A DNA stretch of 64,000 bases from assembly GCA_047495785.1 (NCBI GenBank), contig JBLDXI010000060.1, forward strand, positions 248,001 to 312,000, read 5' to 3'. Shown piece by piece: positions 55,596 through 64,000 of this stretch. Source of the DNA: Lepidodermella squamata. Taxonomy: Eukaryota; Gastrotricha. A program made the translations under genes and the position numbers. Position 1 is the stretch's first letter; each line of letters opens with the position of its first letter. The notes below the pieces were generated by a model. It searched no databases. It saw only the letters and a list, made by a program, of their open reading frames with translations, and had not been told where the DNA came from.

Positions 55596-55965
55596 GCATT
55601 TGCCGCAAGAAATTGTCGCTATTTAAAAGCCGGGGAAAATTATTGCCCCGGACAAACTTAATATTTGTCTATGACAATAGCAAAGATTCTTTTCCGTTTG
55701 CTCAGTTTGCTAAATCTGGATTTTCATCAATCATTTGTTTATTCAGCGAACCCACGATATTCTATGATAGCAAATAATAAACCCGATTCTAATCAGTTTA
55801 AAAGTTCAATTAGTAATAAAGATAAACCAAACAGCGTATCAAGAATCAGGATTAATTTAATTGGCAACTCATAATAGAATAAGGCTCTATTGACAAAATT
55901 AAGAACGGTGATTTTTCAAAATTTAGTCAGAGTTCCATCTTAGATGGGTGTGACTTTGCTTCAGA
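55596..55965. other. intergenic, no gene seen
   Basis: No supported feature between channel copy 3 and the receptor array. Confidence 0.5.
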
Positions 55966-57396
55966 TCAAGCGGCTGAAGAATTCGTAATGTTGTCAATGA
56001 GATCGTAACTCGCCATGTTTTGACGCCCTTTTTCAGCCGATGTGTAATCTATCATTATGAGGAAGTACGTCAATAGACCGGCAAATAACTGCAATCACAT
56101 TTGTAGAGAAAACTCTAAAGAAAATTCAATATAAAAACTTACAGCTGCAAAAACCTCTTTCTTCAACGCCATCATGCCCAAATACGTGTAGCACGCCGGT
56201 TCGGTCGTCACTTGGCTCATAAGCATTGTAAGCTAGCATTTCGGAGGTAGAAATTTCAAACGACAAGTAGGCCGGAAAAACTGACTAACCTGAATTTGCA
56301 TGGCCGTTTCTGCAGACTTGAATCGCAGATTGTACAATTTCTCGCGTACTCGATCGGCGTGTTGACTGATGTACGCCGATGGGACGATAAAAATAACGAG
56401 GAAAACGACAGAAAATATCAGCCAAGCGCTTTCTAGAACCTTCAAAAAGCTGTCGCCGAGTCCACTCCAAGCTGTCTGGTAGAAATTCACCAGTGTTCCA
56501 ACGAAACTATAGCTTAAGGTGGCGAAAATGGCCAATCGCATGTCGTTATCTAACCGCCGGATGGATTTAATAAGAATCAAGTGCCTGTCTCGAACTAATT
56601 CGACAAATTTGATCTCAGAATGAAGGACTGGTTCGTCGGTGTTTGATGAGCATGATGAAGATGGGCGAATCTTATTTTGCGAATCTTTCGCATATTTCGA
56701 TATTTCATCCGCTAGATGGTGCAGTTTTCTAGCAACATTCAGTGATGCCATGATGAAAAACGCCAACGAGAACAAAAAACCTCCGTCGCTAACGATGCTT
56801 AATGGTAGGAATACCGCTATGGAGACGTAGCTCCAGACGCATTCATCTGAAACCAAATAGTTCATCGGGGCAACCATTAGGCCGTAGCTGGCTTTATTGT
56901 TCACGAGGAGAATGCAGACGAGCAGAGCGTTACAGATCCATGAGAAAGTGCATATGAGTGTTAGAACGAGAAACATCTTCTTACGATTCGGCCAAATTTC
57001 CATCGAGGTGTGACTCATATCTCGGTAAGCCAGTGATCGATGGACGCCTTTGAACGTGAAAGCGTGGAGGAATTTGCGCCGCCAACTCCCAATGAACAGC
57101 GTCCATCTTGCCATAGCATTGCAGAATTGGTAAAAAGCAACGGTTATGCAGAATATCAGCCGCAACATAGAGCTGTTTGATGCATTTTCCCAGTAGAATA
57201 CGCATAGGGTTTTCAGGCAGTTTAACCATGAAATAACTAGAAGAGCGATGCAATAAGCTTTGTAACCCCCCGAGCTACGTCCATCGCTCTCGTTGATTGG
57301 CCAGTTTGGCAGCAGGCCGAGGATCTTCAGGGCAATATAAAGGGGCAAAAATGCTTCGTAGTCCTCATCGCCGCGTTTTGACATAAACTTGGGCAT
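55966..57396 (-). CDS. gustatory-receptor-like 7TM protein 2
   Basis: Exons 56290-57396, 56143-56232, 55966-56088 give 439 residues. Exons 2 and 3 (90 and 123 nt) and both phase-0 junctions are the same as in receptor 1. N-terminal FLPLYIALKILGLLPNWP, seven hydrophobic segments, VRDRHLILIKSIRRLDNDMRLAIFA, and the TYFLIMIDYT end identify the family. The loop before TM5 carries a Ser-rich insert. A plasma-membrane chemosensory role is inferred from the family. Confidence 0.8.
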
Positions 57397-57684
57397 GGTT
57401 TAGTCATTCACCTGCAGTTTGGTTTTGATCACTATATATATTGTAGTCGGCCGCCCGTATTCCGAGGATGAATCAGCAATCCCCATCTGCCATGTTAATT
57501 TTAAATACCTCTCCTATCAACAGAGGTGGTTTATAGCTAAAAATCAATCGTTTTATTGGTATTGCAGTCCGTGATACATTTGAAAAATTGACGAATCCAC
57601 GAAGCATGTGCTATTGATCCATATTTACCGGGCTGAACGAATGGCTGATTTTGAGTTACTTTACTTTACGTTTCGATTTTAAAT
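57397..57684. other. intergenic, no gene seen
   Basis: Short spacer between tandem receptor genes. Confidence 0.45.
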
Positions 57685-59171
57685 TTAATATGAAGAACGG
57701 TTGCTTGTATTTCCGGCTTCGATGCCAACGTGGCCTTTCTCTCCTGATGTGTAATCGATCATAATCAGAAAATACGTTAGCAACCCAGCAAATATCTAGA
57801 AGAAGTGGATGAAAAGCGTTGTTTGGGCTATTATAAATTAAACATACAGCAGCAAAAGTTTCACTCTTGAGGGGAATCATGCCCAAAAAAGTGAAGCAGA
57901 CTTGCTCCGACGTAACTTGGGTCAACAGCATCGACAACTGTAAATGTATCTGGGGTGTACATGTTTAATTGTAAAATTTGAATTTTCACTTGGATTTGCA
58001 TTTCTGTTCCTTTGCTATGCAGTCGAAGGTTGAAAAGCTTCTCTCGAACTCGTTCGGCACTACGTGCGATGTAGGATGATGGTCCTATAAAGACTACCAA
58101 CAGGACAATCGAGAAGATGAGCCAAGCACTCTCAAGACTCTTCAGGAATGAGTCTGCTAAGCCTCCCAAGGCCGTTTGATACAGATTCACCAAGGTTCCC
58201 ATGAATCCGTAGCTGGCAGTCGCGAAAATTGTCAGCCCCATGTCACGATCGAGTCGTCGTACCATTTTCACGAGATGCAGATGCCTGTCTCGTACCAACT
58301 CGATAAATTCAAGCTCAGAATAAGGTTTTTGCGACTCTGCGTTTTCGGCAGGGCCAACTTGGCTCGAAGTATTCCTCGAATATTCAGCAATTAGAGTGGA
58401 TAGGTTTCGGAATTTAAGCCCGATGCTCAAAGATGCAACGAGGAAAAATGCAAGGGAAAAGATTAGACCAGAGTCGCTGATCAAACTGTGACAGATAAAG
58501 AAAATTATCGAAGCAAAATTCCAAATTTGTTCATCCTCGATCAGGTAGTTCAGCGGAGTGACAATGACACCAAAGGCGGGTCGGTTCTCAATAAGAAGGA
58601 AGGTAACTAGGGCGAAGTTAAAAAACCATGTTGCAGTAAACGCGATGACGACTGCTATGTTGAAAAGGCGTCGTTTCTTCAAAACAGCTGTCATATCGAT
58701 GGTTTTATCTTCTGACAGAGATTCGCAAGAATTGCCCAACTCCAACACATGAACAAATTTGCCCTTCCAGCTGCCCGTGAACATGTTCCATCGAACCATA
58801 GCCCCTATGAGTTGATAGTAACCTATTGTTACGAAGCAATAGAGCAAGCGGAATAAAGATGCGTTGCTTGCATTCGACCAAGCGAAGAATGAAAAAGCTT
58901 TGATCGCATTAATCCAAGCCAATGCAGTCATCGCTATCGCGTATGCCTTGTAGGCCTTGGAACTTTGACCATCGCTATCACTGGTAGGCCAATTCGGCAA
59001 CAGGCCGAGGGCCTTCAACGGGATATACAGTGGTCTGAAAGCAGTGAACTCATCCATGTGAGGTAGGTCAGATTTAGGAATCATGGTGCTTTCAGTGAAT
59101 GCTACTGACGCTGAATCGCCCCCGAGCGTCTGTTCTGATAGCATGGCGGAGTATTGCCGACGTGAAAGCAT
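57685..59171 (-). CDS. gustatory-receptor-like 7TM protein 3
   Basis: Exons 57990-59171, 57848-57937, 57685-57795 give 460 residues from the ATG at 59171, or 431 from the ATG at 59084. The second start (MIPKSD) matches the start of receptor 4 and is preferred. FRPLYIPLKALGLLPNWP, VRDRHLHLVKMVRRLDRDMG and TYFLIMIDYT are present, with seven hydrophobic segments. The last exon is shorter than in receptors 1 and 2. It is closest to receptor 4. Confidence 0.8.
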
Positions 59172-59211
59172 AACGATTTATTTCCGCTTCGATTCTAAAT
59201 ACAGCAACAAG

Positions 59212-59320
59212 TTATTCATGCCACTTTACACGCATTGAAATCCTCCCCAACGGCCAGAAAAGCCTGGCGGTTTTTGTCAGAAATGTAATCAATTAGAACC
59301 CGACCAGCAAACCAGCTGTG
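59212..59320 (-). pseudogene. orphan last exon of a gustatory-receptor-like gene
   Basis: The reverse strand resembles the last exon of the pseudogene at 62809-62950 (AGLL..., LIDYISDKNRQAF, GEDFN). One frame break occurs near the TY motif, and no upstream exons adjoin it. It is a relic of a deleted array member. Confidence 0.65.
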
Positions 59321-59896
59321 GGATCTCGATATATTGGTAACTAATACACGTAACATTTTCGTACTGCGGATGATTTTTTCGGACCAGACGACAAGTCTTG
59401 CGATTTGTTTTGCAAAAAGGCGATATTATACCCATCGAGCTGTTAATCGGGCTTTGTGCTGTTGTAGCTGAATTCTGCAAGTGAGTAGCCCTTGCTGCAG
59501 TACTCCCTCGATATAAGCGCCTTGGGCGCAGGATCATCCGCGCAGAGCGCACCCTTTCCAGCTTCGCAACACAAAAGACTTACAGTAAAATAATTTCCTC
59601 TGATACATTAGAAAAAAGTTGGTAAGAGCGAAACTTAGCCCAACCATTTCCTAGGCTAGATTTTCCAAGAAAAATAAGTCTATCTTCTTGACGCAAAAGT
59701 CTGTGCATTCCACCAATCACTTCTGGTTTCTCGTATTCATCTTCTAATATGATTAATGAAAGATGATTTATTTTTTTTATGAGTAAAGATGGCTAGAACT
59801 CTTAAAAAGCTTCGAGTTAGGACTAAAGGTTGTAATCATCTTCATATCGCGCCACCTGTCTCTTCAAATTACCACATTATCATGTGCAATACAAGA
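59321..59896. other. intergenic, no gene seen
   Basis: No supported feature. Confidence 0.45.
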
Positions 59897-60190
59897 CTAA
59901 ATGCTTTCGCGCCCTTTTGACTTGGGTTTGCAGACCACTTTGCCGTCAACGCGGGTCCAGACGTGTATTCCCGATCCAGCAGGGCCCTTGCATATCCCGC
60001 CGATTCGAGGCTCGCGGGCTTCTTCCTCCGGGAGAGCTTCCACGCGCCCGCTTGACCTTTGCGAAGCAAAATCTGATAGAACGATCGCGACTACAGCGGC
60101 CTGTGAAACAAAATACGTCAATGGTAGGCAAGATACATTAATGCTATGAAAGCTTACCAAAACAGCAAGAGAAAGAGCTAGCTTTGCCAT
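59897..60190 (-). CDS. small secreted protein, unrecognised
   Basis: Exons 60158-60190 and 59897-60100 (intron 57 nt, GTAAGC donor, TTTCACAG acceptor, phase 0) give 78 residues. The splice joins MAKLALSLAVL to AAVVAIVLS, producing a clean signal peptide ending near residue 22. The mature part of about 56 residues is charged and has two cysteines (GGICKGPAGSG and KVVCKPKSKG), likely one disulfide. No family is recognised. It sits within the receptor array but is not related to it. Confidence 0.6.
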   Translation of the reverse strand: MAKLALSLAVLVSFHSINVSCLPLTYFVSQAAVVAIVLSDFASQRSSGRVEALPEEEAREPRIGGICKGPAGSGIHVWTRVDGKVVCKPKSKGRESI

Positions 60191-61031
60191 TTGATGTTGG
60201 AAGGTTATAAAGAAATTATCTAATTGTAATGGGTAGTTGAAAATTTACGAATGAATAGACCTTGCATCTGTTTTCTCGAAATTGTGTTTTCCTATCATCC
60301 GCCAGCTGTGCATACACCCGAACCCCGCATTGGTGTTCCCCAAAGCACCGAAACGTGTCAGAATGAAATTGTACGAAGGTCGACATAAAATAAGAAAGTA
60401 ATTTTTACCGTGAAAAATTCAAACTGGACAAACGGCCTGTGGCCTATGCATTGCATCCGATGTTGTGGTTGTAAACACAGGAACGGCAGCTAAACGTCAG
60501 AGAAGCCAGTCCGCTAGAAATGCCTGCAAACTTTAAGCGAGCTCAACATGTGAGCGTTCGATCGGACAGGAGCAAAAGCATCCCGAAAGCGTCTCCGTAA
60601 ATTGCCACAAAACGGGTAATTCTACATCTTTCGCTGCCTGACTCGCAAAACAACTAGCCATGGCTAAACGTATGGCGCCAGATGAATTCGAAGTTGGAAT
60701 GCATTTTCTTTAAGAAGCTATTCCGGAGTTTCGTCATCGATCATCGATCAACCACCCTTATTATCTCTTACCTCTGCTCTTAGGGAGGTAATTGCAACCA
60801 GATCCTAATCTTGCATCATGCTGTCTTGTTTGATTTTGAAAGTTTGGCTAATTATTACAAACTTTCGGCTTTGCTATAGCACCGTATTTGACTGTTCCGG
60901 TAGTATGGTGCGAGTGCTTTTGTTCCACTATTCGAGAAACAACATTTATCCGTTTTGTCTTTACCTAATGAAATAAGGACTGGCTTTAAAAATAGCTCTC
61001 ATCGCATTTTTTCTTTTTTATGTTTACATCG
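60191..61031. other. intergenic, no gene seen
   Basis: No supported feature. Confidence 0.45.
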
Positions 61032-61127
61032 GGCCGGTTTGCAGCAGATTGAGGATTTCTAGCGCAATGTGACGAGGCTCAAAGGTCGGGTAATTCTTAT
61101 TACCGCGCTTCGAAATTTTGGCATTAT
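61032..61127 (-). pseudogene. orphan N-terminal fragment of a gustatory-receptor-like gene
   Basis: The reverse strand resembles the first 33 codons of receptor 2 (57298-57396): an ATGCCAAAATTTC start region, then FEPRHIALEIL and a changed LLQTGP segment. It then stops matching. It is the counterpart of the orphan last exon, evidence of a deleted array member. Confidence 0.6.
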
Positions 61128-61273
61128 TATTAAATTAGTTGCAGTTGATCAAATCGAATAAAAACTATGCGAACACAAAGCGGAAAAGCTACATGATATA
61201 TTCATCACTGTTTCCAGAAACCGTCGGTTAGGTCGTGTGCAATTCGGAGATATAATATCGTGAAGTTTTCAAT

Positions 61274-62682
61274 TTAATATGAAGAGCGGTTGCTGATATT
61301 TCCGTCTGCTGTGTCAAGCATGCCCATTCGGCTTTTCTCTCCTGACGTGTAGTCGATCATGATCAGAAAATACGTCAGCAGACCAGCACATATCTAAAAG
61401 AAATGTTTATGGATTTCGATTGGAGCTACAATGGCAACATACAGCAGCGAAAGTTTCGCTCTTCAAAGGGATCATGTCCAAATATGTGAAGCAAACTTGT
61501 TCCGACGTAACTTGGCTCAACAGCATCGACAGCTGCAAATTATATTGATTGAAAATTGGCATAAGTACTCATAACGTAAGCATTCACCTGTATATGCATC
61601 TTTGATCCTTCGCTACGCAATCGAAGGGTGAAAAGCTTCTCTCGAACTCTATCGGCACTGCGGGCGATGTAGGCTGACGGAGCCATGAAAGCTACCAGCA
61701 AAGCTATTGAGAATATGAACCAAATACTTTCAATAGTCTTTAGGAATGAGTCTCCCAGTCCACTCAAGGCCGTTTGGTACAAGTTTACCAAGGTCCCAAT
61801 GAAGCCGTAGCTAATGGTCGCGAAAATTGCTGGCCTCATGTCACGATCGAGTCGTCGGACCATTTTCACGAGATACAGATGACGTTCTCGTACGAGCTCG
61901 ATGAATTTAAGCTCGGGATAATACTCAGATTTCTTATCGCCATTTTCGACAGGGCTGATTGCGCATGAAACGTGCTTTGAATATTCGGCAACTTGAGTCG
62001 ACAAGTCTCGGAATTTCCGTCCGATGCTCACAGAGGCAACAAGGAAAAATGCCAGTGAAAACATAAAACCAGTGTCGCTTATCAGGCTGTAACTGATATA
62101 GAAAATTATTGATGCGAAATTCCAGATTTTCTCATCTTCGATCAGGTAGTTCAGCGGAGTTACCATTATACCGAAGGCGGCTCGATTCTCAATGAGAAGG
62201 AAGGAAACTAGGGCAATGTTAAAAACCCATGAAAAGGCGAACGAAATGAAAACTGCTATGTTGAACCGGCGCCGCTTTTTGAGAATTGGTGTCATATCGA
62301 GGATTTCGTCCTTGTATAGACATTCGCGCACATCTTTAACCTCCATGGAATGAACAAACTTGCCCTTACAGCTGCCCGAGAACAAATTCCATCGAACCAT
62401 TGCAGCCATGAGTTGGTAGAAACCTATTGTTATGCAATAAAGCAAGCGGGATAGTGATGTGTTGCTCGCATTTGACCAGGCAAGGAATGAAAACACTCTC
62501 ACTCCATTGATCCAAGCTATAGTAGTCATCGAAATCGCGTATGCTTTATAAGCTTTGGAGCTTGGACCATCGTAATCACTGGTGGGCCAATTCGGCAACA
62601 GACCGAGGGCCTTCAACGGTATATACAACGGCTTGAAAGCTATGAAGTCATCAATGTAAGGTGGGTCAGATTTAGGAATCAT
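61274..62682 (-). CDS. gustatory-receptor-like 7TM protein 4
   Basis: Exons 61588-62682, 61443-61532, 61274-61393 give 434 residues. MIPKSDPPYIDDF, FKPLYIPLKALGLLPNWP, seven hydrophobic segments, VRERHLYLVKMVRRLDRDMRPAIFA and TYFLIMIDYT are present. It shares about the first 15 residues with receptor 3, and is a recent tandem duplicate. The exon 2 length of 90 nt is invariant in the four genes. Confidence 0.8.
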
Positions 62683-62808
62683 GGTGCTATCGGTGAATGC
62701 AACTGGCGTTCATCGCCTGTCGACCAGCTATCAGAATATGACGCATTTCCCACGCGAAAAAATAATGGATGGGTTTATTTTCAGTTCACATCTAAATGCA
62801 GTAAACAA

Positions 62809-63700
62809 TTATTTATGCCAGTTCGCAGATTGATTGCTTGCGTTGAAATCCTCCCCTGTGGCCAGCAAAGCCTGGCGGCTTTTTTCGCCATAAATATAAT
62901 CAATCATAACCAAAAAATAGGTTAGCAGACCAGCCAGTAGCTGTAGAATACGGCTATATGTATATATGTATTACTAGCTCTTACTCATGAACAGAGAAAA
63001 CTAATGGTGACAACTTGTCCTATGAGCATCGAAGGTCGGTAATTGCAAAATCAATAATTATATATAGGAATGAATTGTGAAGATAAATTATACCTGGATT
63101 TGTACTGTTGTTCCTTTCGATTGAAGTCTAAGATTATTGAACAATTTTTCTCGCACACGATCGGCATCGTGGCAGATGTAAGCCGATGGGGCGATGAATG
63201 CCATTAACACCCACATCGAAAAACCAGGCAGGTTGTTGTTTGATCAATTGAAAAACTGTTAGAGGAACCACCCCATGCCGCTTGGTACAAGTTAGCGACA
63301 GTTCCAATGTAGCCGAAGCTTATACTTGCAAGAGTTGCAAGAATTGAGAAAAACATGGTTCGATCTAATCTATTACGCGGCTTTTCACGAGATAGAGGTG
63401 CCGATCTCGTATGAGCTCTCGAAACTTGATTTCGGGATAATATTGTTGATTCTCGCAGCTCCAAGACATAGGTCGTATCTTGTATGCAGACAACTTTGAA
63501 TTTTTTTGTGATTTCATCAGATAAATGGCGAAATTTTCTGCCCAAAGTGTAAGAAGCCATGATAAAAAACGCGATTGATTGAAAACATTAACCCGCCGTC
63601 ACATACGACGCTTAACAACAAGAAAATGGTTAACGAGGCGAAAGTCCACAAGTGTTCGTCCTCAACCTTTTTGCCTCTCACGATCATTAGATACGTAACC
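62809..63700 (-). pseudogene. gustatory-receptor-like pseudogene
   Basis: The reverse strand shows YLMIVRGKKVEDEHLWTF, a frame break near 63575, FFIMASYTLGRKFRHLSDEI, further breaks, then DRTMFFSILATLASISFGYIGTVANLYQ and another break. A truncated middle exon (SMLIGQVVT) is near 63020-63040, and a last exon with LTYFLVMIDYIYGEKSRQ ends at 62809. The N-terminal third is missing. It is clearly dead. Confidence 0.78.
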
Positions 63701-63875
63701 ATACATAAGGGCGATTCACAAACTCGTGTTTTCCACATGAATGATGCAAAAGATTTTTTGCAGGCTCACTTGAATCATGAACGATGAACGAACCCCGCTC
63801 ACAAATTATTTTTCATAATTCATGATTCAAGAAGCTGTTTAGCCATTTTTTATATGCGCTATTTTAATCTAAAAA

Positions 63876-63956
63876 AGGAGTGCGCCCGCAGGGCGCAGAA
63901 CCCACGACACTGGGCATGATAGTTCGTGTTAAACCCACTGTGCCACCAGTGAGCTT
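63876..63956 (-). repeat. tRNA-like sequence, possibly SINE-derived
   Basis: The reverse strand has TGGCACAGTGG (A-box like) and GGGTTCTGCGCCC (B-box like, one mismatch in GGTTCRA) about 40 nt apart, then a T run. The cloverleaf arms do not pair well, so it is not a functional tRNA. It may be the head of a tRNA-derived SINE or a tRNA pseudogene. Confidence 0.3.
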
Positions 63957-64000
63957 TTGTTGATTTCAGCGTTAGCGTCATTATCACAGTGGTCCGAGGT

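Overview
The window looks like nuclear DNA of a small-genome invertebrate, most likely a nematode or another ecdysozoan. Genes are split by very short GT-AG introns (about 46-64 nt, often ending in TTTCAG or AAG). Close tandem paralogs are common, and the families fit: Cys-loop ligand-gated channels, gustatory-receptor-like 7TM proteins, divergent zf-C4 nuclear receptors and Ly6-type cysteine-rich proteins. The taxon is inferred from style only. Exon models were assembled by hand from splice sites, reading phase and comparison between paralogs inside the window.

Layout. 1.2-7.1 kb: three members of an unrecognised two-TM family, plus SCAMP, Ly6-like and RING-CH genes. 8.2-9.5 kb: a Cys-loop channel copy with one in-frame stop. 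11.2-21.3 kb: a complete Ty3/gypsy-type element on the minus strand (gag, pol, env-like ORF, identical 193-bp LTRs), flanked on both sides by an identical 539-bp copy of host DNA. 21.1-24.6 kb: the fourth two-TM gene and an intact paralog of the 8.2 kb channel. 24.7-25.5 kb: a broken ankyrin gene. 25.5-32.8 kb: a triple ubiquitin-like protein, a steroid 5-alpha-reductase, a second Ly6-like gene, a channel, and an LDLa/ankyrin gene. 32.9-36.5 kb: a channel with a 574-bp TA-flanked DNA transposon in an intron, then a gustatory-receptor-like gene. 37.2-46.4 kb: two divergent nuclear-receptor paralogs separated by a truncated second copy of the same retroelement. 47-50 kb: secreted DNA/RNA nuclease and PI-PLC X-domain protein. 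50-55.6 kb: three tandem channels. 56-63.7 kb: three gustatory-receptor-like genes, one pseudogene and two orphan exon relics, with a small secreted protein gene among them.

Most intact genes encode receptors or secreted/membrane proteins suited to environmental or chemical sensing, and the region shows active gene birth and death. The strongest unusual signals are the 539-bp duplication abutting both LTRs, the young element with a recognisable -1 frameshift site, tRNA-Leu primer site and env-like gene, the two-TM family with no recognised function, and a channel clade with a 14-residue rather than 13-residue Cys-loop.
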